64,000 nt of DNA from Gorsachius magnificus (taxonomy: Eukaryota > Chordata > Aves > Pelecaniformes > Ardeidae), in the NCBI GenBank assembly GCA_034008185.1, contig CM067084.1, forward strand, positions 63,750,599 to 63,814,598, in the 5' to 3' direction. The translations under genes were made by a program, and so were the position numbers. The first letter of the stretch is position 1, and each line of letters begins with the position of its first letter. The notes under the pieces are model-generated. The model was given only the letters and a program-made list of their open reading frames with translations. It ran no database searches and was not told the DNA's origin. This document shows, piece after piece, positions 47,345 to 60,100 of this stretch.

Positions 47345-50300
47345 AAAATTTTCAACAGTTAGAATGTAAAAAAATCTTTTCCTGTACACCAAAATTCAGG
47401 AAGAGTTCAGATTCCAGCTTTACATTTCAAGCATCTGTAGTACTTGGGAATCTGGTTCACTGTGATATATTTGATTGTAATGACATTGTCCTTCAGAGTT
47501 TATACAGTTATCTTTCACTTTCTCATCACTAACATATCTCTGCCTTATTATGTATAGCCTATCCAAAGGATTTCCTCTCTGTCTATGAAACACTCCATTC
47601 CAGCAGACTACAAAATAAACCTCTTATGGAGGATTTTGAACCGCTTTGAAGAAGGTACATAGTTAGCTGGGAAGCAGATCACGTTAACATTGGAGAGACT
47701 CAGTGTAACTATTTATTAAGATGTTAGTTATATGAATGTGCTTACATCCTTAGGTACAGGAATCTCGTATTAGTGTAAATTTAATAAATAAAATAATTTT
47801 AGCTAGTTTAAATTCAAAAGTCATAATTGTAACAAGGGATTTTGATCAACTTTTAACTAATAAAATCTCTGTTTTCCTCTCATTGTAAAGAATCAAATCC
47901 CCTGTATCTATAGATATCATACTCTGAAGATATTCTTCTGGTAATAAATGAAGTGACCAGATGTCCCAATTTTTCTAGCAGAGATGCACTGTCCTTATTT
48001 TCTTTCTTTTTATATGGCTTACTTTAACCCAGGTTTCAAATCCCTATCAAACATCACAGAAATGGCAACTCAATCATCTTATCCTTCAAAACTCTGCAAG
48101 AAAAGAAATTTTCTTGGAAGAGGCAGGTTTGGGTTTCCAAATCTTTATAACAGCTTTTCAGCTTCATACAAACTAAATCTGTTGGGATAAAAACAGCAGC
48201 AACCCAAAAAAACAAAGGAAGGTTTAAAAAAGCAAATTAAATTAGATCTCTGCTACAGCCTCCACTGCATATGTCCGCTCAGGCGGTCTGCCAAGACTAT
48301 TTTAATATAATAGTCATTCATCCATAGACCCATAACTGGTATACGCAATTACATAATGCTTCTAATGACTCTGTTCGTTGCTTATCTAATCCCTGTAGCT
48401 TGCAGTGGTGAAAAGAAGGTGTTCCCTATTGACACCTGGTGCTGAGCAAGGAGAAAACTGGTCCAAAGCTGCTTTAAAACTCCAGATAAACAAAGGTGAG
48501 GAAGATGTTTGACAGTACCAAATTGAAATGGGAGATCATATTAATGGCATCAAGAGAAAAGATTTAATAGGTCAGGTCTTGTTTGCATTTCTAGTATTTG
48601 AAATTTTTGCCTACAAGTTAGGCTTGTAGTTAAACAAACGTTGTCTCTTTTGCCATGATAAAGCAACTGCAGCTGACATGCTTACAAAAAAAGTAGCTGA
48701 TTGGGAGCCAGCAAATATCACAAGCAGGTGAGTGGGAAAGTGGCCTGTGCAGTAAAAGTTTGTTAGAGGTCTACTTCCAAAACACACCAGGGTTGGGAGA
48801 CTAAAATATGCATGTGAAGTTATTACTCATTATTACTACTTTCCCAAGTATAAGCTATATCATCTCCTCTGAAATCCATCCTGATTTTTCAAATTTATTT
48901 GGGGTAAGGGCTGATTATAACCTTTTGCAGGACAAGGGGGTGGGGATAATATACTTAGTCCTTGTGAGGGGAAGTATTACTTGCATGTATACATACAGTT
49001 TTATTTCATTTCTATGGGGTTCTAAGTGGGAGGTTAAGGTAATGTTTGTGAAATATTAGATAATCTCTAGCTTTTTAAATTCTGTTCTTTTAAGGGTTAA
49101 ATTTGTATATTCCAGCCCTTATACTCAGATCACAGTGTATCCTCAGCTCAAGTAACTCTTCTAGCAGCAGAAGCTGAATGTCCCATTTCAATTATTAACA
49201 CAGTTTTAGCGGGTTTGTGGCCTCTCTTTTATTTTTCTAGACCTAAATAAAACTTGACTGTACAGCCATTGATGTGACATTAGCACAGTTTTATATCACG
49301 CCTATAGGAAACCTTTTTGCAAAAATCAGTATCTGATTTGTTTTTTCACTTGTCTCTTCAACACAGTTCATTCATCTTCTGTAAAACAAAATGACTATTT
49401 CACAAAGAAGTAATATGCTGATAACAAAGAGATCTTGGAAAGGTAAGATTGATATATACATCACATCTGAGAGATAAACACTCAAAGAAGATTTGAACAC
49501 AAGGCTGGCTGCCCGAGTCTTCACTGCCCACTAGCTGTCAGGGATGAAGAATACCAACCTCCACCACTGAAGAGGAGGGAGCACCTCACATCCTCTCCCC
49601 AATTCCCAAATGACCGGGTATGTCCTTATGGCTGAATGGCTATGTAATACTCTGTGGCTGGGTGAACTGGGAAGCAAGGGTAAAATTTACTTAGGTTGCC
49701 ATTTCTTCCCCTCAGGAAGATGTACAAAAATAAAGAGAAAGATACTTTGTTTATTCTGATGGGGGGGGGGGGGGCGTTGTACATTATGAAGAAAATGCCA
49801 ATTGCTGGTACATGCCTTTGCTTCTGTCTGTCAGGTTGGGGTTTTTTTAAGGTTTCCAGAACTACAGGTTTTAGCTCAACCCAAACAGCACATTGTTTCT
49901 TAAAACCAAGAGATATTTCAGAAAGTAACATTTTTGACTGAATCTCTTTCTCACATCAAATAACACACCAGAGTGACTCCGCTAGCATAAATGAGATACT
50001 CTAAGCTTTGTCCAGGACCAATCACCCCCTTGTGCTTATGCTTATTTATAATACTAAATAGACCTCTTCTTTAAGCTGTTTCTAGGATGGCACTATATTT
50101 TCAGGAAGAAAAGAGTGCCAGATTTTTGTTCTACCTCCTGAAAACTAATCAAAGTCTCTTTCTCAGTGACCACAGCCCCTGGCACTCACGATATGCTTCC
50201 ACAGTTGGGCAATCGGCAAGATGAAACCGCTGTATGGTGAGTGAACCGTGGCTGTCTCAGGATTTACCTGTCCTTCTCCATCTGTCTCTAGTCACCAGTT

Positions 50301-52500
50301 GTGCTTGACCCCCTCAGGCAGGGACAGAAGAATTGGATGCACATAAAGTATTTCTTCATTGTGACCAGTGCAAATAATTGTGTTGGAGTTCTAGGAGACA
50401 GAGAAGGAAGACATGTGCGCTATTCAGCTATCCTCCATCAAGGTCCTTGTGCCTGGTAAGAGTGGAAATGCTCCTTGGATCCAGAAGGAAAAGGTAGAGA
50501 GTCCATACCCTGGGTCCCTCCTTGGCTCCCACAAAACTGTATCAGGAGCCAAAGGGGTCTGACAACTATGATTCCCTCTTTTGGGTTCCTGTCAAGCTCT
50601 ATAGAACTGTATTTCACAGTCTTTGGCGTGGACAGACTGACAAACACCAGGCCTGCTATTTATTACATTAGCTACCAAGTGGGTTTGAATGTACATTTCC
50701 TTCAGCATGTCTTCCTCTCAGCCTCAGATGTGGAGCTGCTGCAAAGTTCAGTACACTTAAGATGACTACAGTGAGGAAGGGTAGAATTTGTCACAGATGA
50801 TCACATTCATTTTGCAAAAATAAGTTTATCGTACTTGGCATAGCAATGAGAAAGCTTGGCGAGGTGGCCAGTCAGCCCTAGGAAAAAGTGAGCAGCATCT
50901 GTTTAAGTCTCTGAAGTAACACAATCCATGCATAGTATTAGGTTATGTTGCATCATTTAACACAACATAAACCTCACTCACCTTTTCCTCCCTTCTATTG
51001 CTACTTTCTTCCAGTTTGTTCTCACTCTAACTGGCTGCAAAAATGTGTGTCTTTGCTGTTTTAAAATTCCCCTCTAACTTCTTCAGCTCATGTCATTTTT
51101 TTTCCTATGCTGCCTTTCTGGGAACCACGGAACCCACATCCAAGAAGAATTCTCTCTCCCTTCTGCATCTCATCATAAGGCATTTTGTGGTTTTTTTTCT
51201 GACTGAAGTGCTATACAAAACTAAATTGTATTGTTATGCCTGAGATATTCTCATACAGAAAGAAGCACAAATCATATTTAATCAAATTTAATGAAAGATT
51301 GCCATCAGGTGTCTAAATGTCTCACTTGCCTGTTTGGTTGAGTTATGGCAAACAATGGTACCCAGAAACTTAATGTATGTAATAATTCAACATTTTTTTA
51401 TTATGTGGACCTACTTTGTGCCAGCTCTATTGAACTGATTTACAATAATGGGACTGAAACCACCCTAATTCAAATACAAAATAGAAAGAAATATTTCTTT
51501 ATTTTTTCTGTTTCAGAACAATTGTTTCATTTAGAAATATTAATAAGCTGATAACCGAATCTCTTCATTATAATATAATGCTCAGTCGCATAGGGACCTA
51601 TTCTTTATTCAGTGCGTTACACTTTAGTGTATCATGGGGAGAGGAGATGTATTAGCCTGTATTCAGAGTTTGTACAAAAAAAATGAAACTGCAGGGCAAT
51701 AGAATAGCATCTTTTATACTAGTGCTGCTATTTGAAAACAGAAAGTCAAGTTTTAAATGGGTAATTCTAAGCAGTGTCTCCTAGAGAAGTCACATCTACA
51801 TTTGCCCATGTGCCTGTCTGCCTGGCCATAGAGTTGGGGTATGTAAGCTAAGAAGTTCCTAATATCATTTATTCAAAACAGAAGGGGCATTAGAAATTGT
51901 GCTTGTCTGTGGTGTCATATGGCTTCGTCACCCATTTCTGACACCCCAAATATTTTTTTTATTTCTTTTACAGCAAGAACCTGTGCTGCTAAACAGTTTT
52001 CGGTAGTATAGTATGTATGATGAACAAAGGCAGAGTTAAAATGATGAAAGGGATCAACCAAAAAAAGACCAACCACGAGATTACGAGTTAAGCCCATCCA
52101 CATATTATGTTTTCAGGGCGTAGGGAAGGTCTGCACTGAAGAATGCTATATCCAGAGGCCTACACAGCAGAGTCAGAGCTACACAGATATCACAGAGGTG
52201 TAGGCAGGAATAGTAGCTGCATATGAGAAACAGCCGCTCACTGCTCTTCCAGAGTTAATTAGCTCTTCTCTTCAAATGAGCTAATTAGCCTGAGCACAGC
52301 CCTGCACTGACACAACCATACCAGTCCTGGAGCTGACTCATTAGCTGGCTTGATATCCTCTTCATTCACTAATGTGGATACTCACACAGCTCTGAAGAAA
52401 AGTGTGTCCTGGTAGTTAGGTACTATCTTCTGCACTAATTAGTATCTGAACATTTTATAAAATGTGGAACAATTTCAAGAGGAAAAAAAAAAATCAATGT
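47345..52500. other. Unique sequence, no gene seen
   Basis: About 5 kb without recognised genes. Open frames stay near 100 codons or below. A possible MIR scrap (CATTCATCTTCTGTAAAACA) lies at about 49,370 but is too short to assign. The poly-G tract is listed separately. Confidence 0.5.
49761..49774 (+). repeat. Poly-G tract (14 G)
   Basis: Uninterrupted run of 14 G followed by CGTTG. This is the second such tract in the window, and both have G on the plus strand. Confidence 0.9.
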
Positions 52501-52600
52501 CCCAAAGCTTAGTGGTTAGAGCACTCATCTAGAAAGAGGGAGGAAAACAGGTGAAATCCTTGTTTTCAGACACAGGTGTAGGTAACACTCCCTTCTGATT
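52501..52600 (+). repeat. tRNA-derived SINE relic
   Basis: TTAGTGGTTAGAGCACTCAT at about 52,509-52,528 resembles the D-arm and A-box region of a tRNA. GGTGAAATCC at 52,550-52,559 sits where the B box (GGTTCAAATCC) would be, about 40 bases later. Old reptile and bird repeats share the phrase agtggttagagcactcac. The B box is degenerate and the cloverleaf cannot be closed, so this is not a working tRNA gene. Confidence 0.5.
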
Positions 52601-53804
52601 CTAAGTGCATTTTGTCACAGTTATCAAGAATGCTCGCAAAAGATACCTTTTATAGAACCTAAAATAAAGAGACCTGTGGGGTGTTTTTTGTTCTTTAAAA
52701 TTTTTGGTTCTTCCACTAAACCAAAATTAAATTACCAGCAGAGCCCTAATAACACATACAGATTATTGACTGCACTTGAGGCCAACCACAATGAACTACT
52801 GCCTGAGGGCTAAAGCCATTCCTAGGATTAGGTAATATTGCCTGAAGCCAATTGAAAGGAGCGCTTTAATACCTTTGGGCAATAGTTTACTGCAATTTCC
52901 CTCAGACCCAGTCACTGATTAATTAACCTTTTAGAATCTTCTGAGTTAATGGAAAGTTTGCACTGGAAAGCTCTACAGATTGAAACATGAACTCAGATCA
53001 TCATCAGCAATAGCAGAATAGACATGATATTGGTAGATGAACCACAGTTTTCAGTGGTTGTTAGGCTGTTGCTTCAGCCTTAAGGCAGTAATATGCCCTA
53101 TTTATAGTCAAACGAGCTTATGTGAAGTTATCTCAATTACTAAGAAAGGTTTTTGCATGTATAAAATAACCACTGTTTATCTTATAACTGATAATTATCT
53201 AATCCCAACTCAGCTCAAATTCTATGTGTTTTCACTCAACATGGGTATAAAAGGGTTGGGAAGTTGCTACATGAGATATATAGAGAGAGTGACAACAAGG
53301 AGCCCAAATGAAGAAGTGATGATCCATATTTCTACTCACCTGACACCTTGTGGATATTTGGATGTGGATGTCAGCTGTTTCCAAGATAAAGCAAGGTGTT
53401 TGTGAGTTGTATTTGATTAATTGCATGCCTACCAAATCCTGGGTTTGTCTGGGTAAATAAGGTTTTGGGGTAAGATCAAACTCCAAGCATGTATTGGGAA
53501 AGTAATTGTACTACTTAATAAAATCATCTTTAAAAGATTATCAACTCAACAAGTGTCAAGAATAAGTAAAATAACACAATCCTACCAGATGCCTACTGAC
53601 TGCCAGTAGCATGCGTATTGAAGAATTCAGCATCTCTGAGTTCTGAAACTGCCACAAGTTAAGAGACTGTATTAAATGCAGGTCACTTCCAAATCCCTAA
53701 AGCCAGCACTGCAGCAAGACATTTAAATGATGACACAATGAGTTACAGTCTGCCAGCTTGGCACGGATTCAAAGTGGCAGCAGCTGAGGTGTGCTTTAAA
53801 AATA
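52601..53804. other. Unique sequence, no gene seen
   Basis: AT-rich sequence. A 122-codon frame at 53,037-53,405 has no recognisable motif. No repeat recognised. Confidence 0.5.
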
Positions 53805-53844
53805 GGGATTTTTTTTAATTGGATTCAAAATCAATTAAAATCCC
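53805..53844. other. Small hairpin with T-bulge
   Basis: GGGA-T8-AATTG at 53,805-53,821 pairs with CAATTAAAATCCC at 53,832-53,844, with four extra T bulged. The loop is ATTCAAAAT-like. Confidence 0.6.
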
Positions 53845-56075
53845 ATTAGAAACATAATTGTAGTGATACAAATCATAAAATAATATCTTTTACAATAAAC
53901 TATAAAAGTGAGGAAGCTTACATAATTAATACTATCTATTGCACAGATAGACCCATACCTTTCAATCACGTACAACCTACATGTCAAGAGAATGCCTTTG
54001 GAAAGTAGAGAGTGCAATTTTGATAGGAGGTCAACATGTATGGCATAGGATTCAGAGTGTGTTTCTTTAGATAGCTTTGATTTCCCTCCCCCTCTCACAG
54101 CCCCAGAGCATACATTGCTTTTGGAGATTAAATGCCAACAAATCTAGATTGTAAAACAATGAGACATGCAACATGATGGTGGCAGTCAGTTCAGTAAAGC
54201 GGCCAGTGGCCATCCATCACATTTTTGATCCTTGGATGAGAAAATAATCAGCCAATTTTCTGCTGGTGTGAAGTCAGTGCATGTCTTAGGCAATGAAATT
54301 GTGTCCCTTTATGTTGAGAATGAATGTGCTTTAATTGCTTTTTGATGGGACAATAAGGGTTCAGGTAAAAAAAAAGCCAACATCACTTATGCCAAATAGC
54401 AAGATTAAATTTTTAGTTTATTTTGTCATTAATTCCAGTTTTCCTCAGCTGCCAGCCTTCCTTGGCCTCTCCTAGAAAAGCCACCCCGTAGTTTCAAGTG
54501 CTGGCACTCAGTTCTTACACAGCATGCTCTAGGCAAGGTTAGATTATTATCTGTTTATTCTTGTGGGCTTGTAGTGCTTTATGCTGGTGTTTGTACTATG
54601 GTGAGTAAATTAATGACTCGACCATTTTTCAAAGAGGTAAAATGAGAAAGACACCTTTAAAAACAACTCTTCAGATTTATAGTAAACTTAGCTTTTCTGT
54701 TTCCCTCGCACTAATCCTGTTTTATACAGCATTTTTTAAACAATATTGCATTAGTAAAAGCTGCCAGTCACAATAAATTATCAAATTTTCTTTTTTATTA
54801 TTTTGCAATGATGCTTTAAATACATATTTCTGTAAAGATTAAGTGTATAATTTAATTGTCCTTGTATCAGATGAAAAAACCATGATTCCCCACAGCAGCC
54901 TATTGACTCCTTCAACCTTGCCTCTTGAAACCTTACTGAACGCAGAAGCTGATACTGCAGGTTTTATATTTATAATGATTAATTAATTCTGCACTAAGCA
55001 ATGTTCCTGACTGCAAGAACAAAATCCACTTTAGAAAACATAAATGACAGCTTGCCTAAAATAATTAACACCAGTGCTGATAGAATTGGGATGTTCTCCC
55101 CCTGCTTTACACTAGCGTATTTGAGAGAATTTAATTACTAATATTTCTGACTAGCAGAAGAATTGCATTAAAGGAGCACTTGGTGTGGCAGGATTGAAAA
55201 CTCATATAAAACATGTTACAGAAATATAATGTGGATGGGATAAACGCTCGTTATAAATGAAGATATAATTAACCCACAGTTAAGCCTGCACGAATATTTC
55301 CATTTTTTTGAGGAAACCAGATTGTGTTAAAAATAACCTGCATGAAAGTATCGTCTCATTCCTCTGCCAGTCAAACAGCCAGGCAGGGTTTGGCTACGCA
55401 GCACAGCAATCCTGAACTCTTCCACCTCTGTGCAGAACAGGTCCCATAAGGTCTGTTCTGGCAAGGGGAAGGTCTCACCAGTGAGCAGAGCGTGGGTGTT
55501 TCCTAGCCTGGAAAGGACCATCCTTCCTCCCTAGCTGCAGCAGGATCTCTCTGCTCGCTATTCATTAAGGATGGAATTTGGCCCTTAGCATGCTGAATAA
55601 TGTAAACCATGTTAGTTTACACACGGCCTTGAAACAGGACAACTTTTCCCTGGAAGGGGACAGTGGGTGTTTTCTGTGGGCGAGATGGCTTTATCTGCCA
55701 ATTCTAGCATCATGTAACTGCTTACAGAATTTATTAACTTCAAATCAAAAGCTTAGGTGACCGATTCCTGTGATATAAACAAATGTGGCAGGAGCACATA
55801 AAGAGTCTGCTGTATTTTCCTTTGAATTGCTGGGAAGATTACATAAAACTATGGTAAAAATGCAGACTCTTAGAGAAAACAACATCGTTATTGTCACACT
55901 GTCTCTCAAAAATTGAGGACTTCTGTGAATAAAATATGATAGTACCATCGTGGCTTTCTCCCTGGTAATCCTTATCACCCTGCAACCTCCCTATTTTACA
56001 TGTGTACGGTTAAAAATTTGAGTATTGGCAATGAAATTCCTTTGACTCCATCTTTATCCTTTCATGCAAACCCCT
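53845..56075. other. Unique AT-rich sequence, possible conserved DNA
   Basis: The part from 54,650 to 55,330 is free of recognised repeats. It carries several homeodomain-type words, such as ATGATTAATTAATTC near 54,974. A 64-codon minus-strand frame (55,327-55,521) lies in a slightly GC-richer patch but has no known motif. No gene is supported. Confidence 0.35.
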
Positions 56076-56102
56076 ATGTATGTCAGCAGGATTGACATAC
56101 AT
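56076..56102. other. Inverted repeat, 10-bp perfect arms
   Basis: ATGTATGTCA at 56,076-56,085 and TGACATACAT at 56,093-56,102 are exact reverse complements around the 7 nt spacer GCAGGAT. Confidence 0.8.
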
Positions 56103-56754
56103 CTCCACACTATCTGCAACAGATACTATTTGTTCCCTGTGTGGAGTTCAGGAATTTCACCATCACTCAGAGCTGCAAATTTACGAACATGTAAATACCT
56201 ACGGCACGCCCACTTGTTTTTTCTTAGGTGTTTTTCTTTCACATTGCATGAAGGGCCTGAGAACTGAGTAAGTCAGGTATTGCAGAGGGTCCTTCCCATC
56301 ACCGGCAGATTTTCCTCCTTTTATTGGTCGGGTCTATCGCAGAAAATCTCACCATTATCTAGGGCCCAAATCTGGAAGGGAGAAAGTCCATAAACATAAA
56401 ATGAAGAGCCATCTGGCCTGTTTTCCAACATGTTCCCTCTCCTCTAGTGGCTTATAGGCATATGTTTTGCCTACACACAGCCTTGCTTAAAGGTGCAATT
56501 TTGCATTGCCCGTAAACCCGTCCCTCTCACTTGTGAGGGGAGAAAGGGAGAACCAGAAGGCTTGATTTACTGAAACAAATGGAGGCAGATGTAAATTGTC
56601 ATCCTAAGGCAGTGCATTCTCTTCACCCTAGGTGGGATTCCTCCTAATAAGTAGCAGGGATTGGAAAGGGCATGAGAAAACAATCTGTAACCTCTCTTTA
56701 GGTATTCCTGCTTAATACTAATTATTACTTAATAATGCATAGCATTTATATTTC

Positions 56755-56860
56755 CCTGTAAATGTTAAAAGTGCTGTAAAAGCATTAACTGGTTAATTCT
56801 CAGGACACCCTTGAGAGGTGGGCATATGAGTATTATCTTTGTTCCATACTTCTTTCCATA
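56755..56860 (-). repeat. MIR-like SINE fragment, minus strand
   Basis: The segment reads GTGCTGTAAAAGCATTAACT, then TTAATTCTCAGGACACCCTT, then GAGAGGTGGGCATATGAGTA and TTATC. This follows the complement strand of MIR: gcgctttacaaatattaactcatttaatcctcacaacaaccctatgaggtaggtactattat. It is diverged, but the order is preserved over about 90 bases. Confidence 0.6.
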
Positions 56861-56903
56861 ATAAGAGAACAATTAAAATGAAATTGATCAGCTAACTTTA
56901 TAG

Positions 56904-56939
56904 AGACCCTAATTCCTACAAATAGGAAATAATAGGTCT
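56904..56939. other. Bulged hairpin, about 15 pairs
   Basis: AGACCCTAATTCCTA and TAGGAAATAATAGGTCT pair around the loop CAAA, with single-base bulges and one AA bulge. It lies about 120 bp upstream of the much larger foldback at 57,057. Confidence 0.6.
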
Positions 56940-57056
56940 AAATGAGTATACTTCTGGGTGCTTAAAAGCAGTATTCATCAGCTAGATTACAGCTGATTTT
57001 TCAATGTAATTAACTTTGTATCCAAAAATCAACTTCATTGGTTCACTTCTAGTATA

Positions 57057-57185
57057 TTAAGCACAATAGGAGGGATGCCCCATTTTCTCTGGCAATAATC
57101 AGGTTCCCTTCAGCCTTGTAATTGATTCAAGCAGGAACCATATTATTGTCTAGTAAAACAGAGCATCCCTCCTATTACCCCTTAA
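57057..57185. other. Long foldback with TTAA borders (MITE or RNA hairpin)
   Basis: Bases 57,065-57,107 fold onto 57,176-57,134 in one register. Of 43 positions, 33 are Watson-Crick, 2 are wobble and 8 are mismatches. The outer 14 (AATAGGAGGGATGC with GCATCCCTCCTATT) are perfect. The inner helix ends GGTTCC/GGAACC with a loop of 26 nt. TTAAG at 57,057 and CTTAA at 57,181 bracket the structure. TTAA is the piggyBac target, but the ends do not show the usual piggyBac CCC start. A microRNA-type precursor of about 112 nt is another reading. No transposase lies nearby. Confidence 0.7.
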
Positions 57186-60100
57186 GTAGCAGTCAGTCTG
57201 GGAAGAAAACAGTTACAATGATATATGAAGTTAAGACAGATGCCAACTAAATAGATATCTGAGTAAGCTAGAAAGAAAGAATTAAATAGTTTGAAGAATC
57301 AATAAAGGTACTACTTCAGCTAACCATCGTGCAGCTCATCAACTAATCTCTCATTATTATTGTTCATATCCTGAGTGCCCCCATACTATTACATACTGCA
57401 CAGACATATAGCAAGCCCAAGAGGCCTCCCAATCTAATTTGTCAGCTTTCGTTTCTGTCCCACTTTTTTTGTATCGTCTCTCCGGTAGCATTCCAGTTCC
57501 CTGTATTTTGATGTCTCCCATTATATATACTGGTCCACCCCACCGCCAGAGGATCAGAGGACTGAGAAGGACTGATCCCACTGCCCTCTCTGTTACAGAG
57601 GGTCAGGCACAGAGCTCTGGGGCAAAACCAGCTCAGTCAGTATCATTTGCATTTATTTGTTTTTTATTCAAATTTTAAGTACAGGGTGATGGTGAAAAAA
57701 ATACTGTAGTTCTGCTGGAAAATAAGTATAAGGACAGCAGAACATTTCTCCCAGGTGAAGGGATCTCTGAAGGAAGGTGGGTGTTATGGCTAGCTAACGG
57801 AGCTTGGACACAGCCAGAGGAATGAGGGAAATATGCCTCTCCTGGTAGAGAAGCAGGAATCCGAGAAGTGGTTTACTTCCAGTATCTGAAATGGAGTCTG
57901 TGAGAACTGGATCCACAGCAGTGAATGACTCCTGCAAGGACTGCCGGGACTGCTCCAGGCTAGCATTGACAGCAGAAAGCAGGAATCTGACACGTACTGC
58001 TTTAGCCACAGTGTGAGGATGCCTGTTCCTTAACACCAGAATGAGCTTCTCTGACATAAGAGAGGCAGTGCATGTTTACATTTTTTTGAGTCCTACCTGT
58101 TCAGCTTTCGACAACAGACTCAGAGAAGAAGTAGATGACCTGGCTGAGCGTCTCCGAGAGGAACCATACCACTGGTCAGTAAAGAAATCTGTGCTACATA
58201 CTTGGAGGCTGAGCTTGGGCTGCAATTTGTCACATCTTCACATGATGGAAGTCATAACTTATGTCTCTTCATATGTATTGTCTAATTAGGCCTCTGTGGG
58301 TCATAGGTCAAAGAAATTCCAGCTTTCTGGAGAAAGTAGAGGCTCAGATCTTTATTGGTGAACACCTCTGTATGGGATATGGCTACAAGATGCCCCATCC
58401 CAGCTGAGACAGTGCTGGCTGCATGCGTATTTCTAGCGAGAGCACATGAACCCAGCCAAGCTTTCAGCTAACTCATGCGACTCTGAACATGAACAGAGGG
58501 CATCCCACTGAGACCACCCACTACTTGCATGACTGCTTCTCCCCTGGCCTGCTCCACTGGACAGGAGATAGGGAAAGTAACCCCATAATGTGAGCCAATT
58601 CTAGCTGTGCGGCTGTGACTGTCCTCACTCCTTGAGCAGAGGCAGGCAAACTAGGATAAGCCATCTGCAGTGTCAGTTGTCCCATTTGACTATGTATGGG
58701 AAAAGCAGGGGAAAGCCACACAGGGCGGGCACTGCTCCCGGCTGGGAAGCACCAGTTTCCCTTTCTGAGCTGAGGGGTGTGAACGCCTCTTTCCTGATTT
58801 GGAGACAGCAGGAGGCTCACAGGGCCAAAGCCCACGGCTCAGACCCAGACATGCATGAGGTATAAACATACTTACTGCAACTTCTAGGGGAGAGGAGGGA
58901 GAAGACTATTCCCTTTTCTGTAGATTTGGCAACCTTGCAGTTATACTTATTCTGATCTGTCCCTGAGTGGCTTTTCTGCCTTTCTTTCTTCTTTGCCCCC
59001 CCAAATCCCTTCGTTGAAGGAAAATCTGTTATCTGTTCATTTTCAAAACAGAATTAAGAGCCATTACAGGCGGGAACCAGATGGTAAGGGTGTCAGGGCA
59101 GTTATTTTATTTTGCCAGATCTTAAATAAGAGTATGGTATGTAAAGGGGGAAGGAGGGAGGTTTCCTGCTATTTTCTTGCAACTTGGACTTGACCTTTGT
59201 AGCTGCCATCAGTATTTGGCAGAGTTGCACGTTTAGGAGGACATTTGAAGTATTTACGGACTTTCCTTTCGCTCCCTCCAGGCCATCAGTTTAGCAGCAA
59301 ATAATCAAAGGGAGGAGTTCAAAGACAATTGAACAATACCAGTTCAGTTCAGCACTGATCTGCAGTTTGCATAATTCAGTCACATCCAACTGCCTTAATT
59401 TACTTAACTCAATCTCTGTTGTCCTCTTTTCTCCTTTCGGACATGGTGTGATGGCTGCAGATCTGCCACCTTCCTACTTCCCTCACTTATTGGTGAGACC
59501 AGGAGCATCAGGTTCATTCCATTTGTCAAAAAGCCCCATTTAGAATAATTTGGCCCCAAAAGTTCAGATCAGACAGATGCAGACAGCAGCAGGACTGCAA
59601 GCCTCAAGCCAAAAGTCTATTCTTGAAGGAACATAAGACATTATTATGGTTACTACAGCTAAAATTTCCTTGTTCCTTGACATTATTAAGCATAACAAAT
59701 GCTGCCCAGAAGGTTCATTGAGCGGGGCGGAACATCAAGAACAATATCTCAGTCTTGCACCGCAATTTAAGAATAAAGAATGATACTTTATTTTATCTTC
59801 CATCTTCTCGAAAAAACAGAAGGCCAATTTCTTCCCCATTTCATTTCAGAAGAAGGAAGTCCTTTCCACCCTTGGTCTGAGATGCTTCTTAAAACCTTCA
59901 TTATGATTCTAAGCAACACTTTGTCATGCAAGTTTTAAGTGATTATCTTACTAATTGTACTAAATCTTTTCATGGACTCTGCTCTGGGAAGGTTTGGGGG
60001 GGTGGTGTTACTCTTAATAAAGATGGCTGTAAATAAAAATAAAAAAATAAATAACCTCTCAACGTCTTAATTTCGTTATTAAAAAGTTGTATTTTCTACA

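Noticed and set aside
49365..49420. MIR fragment around CATTCATCTTCTGTAAAACA
   Set aside because: Too short and too diverged to separate from chance.
52509..52580. A functional tRNA gene
   Set aside because: Only the A-box region is tRNA-like. The B box is degenerate, and no acceptor stem or anticodon arm can be formed.
57794..58057. 87-codon minus-strand frame, possible exon
   Set aside because: It looks protein-like in places but has no known motif, and its ends show no clear splice sites.
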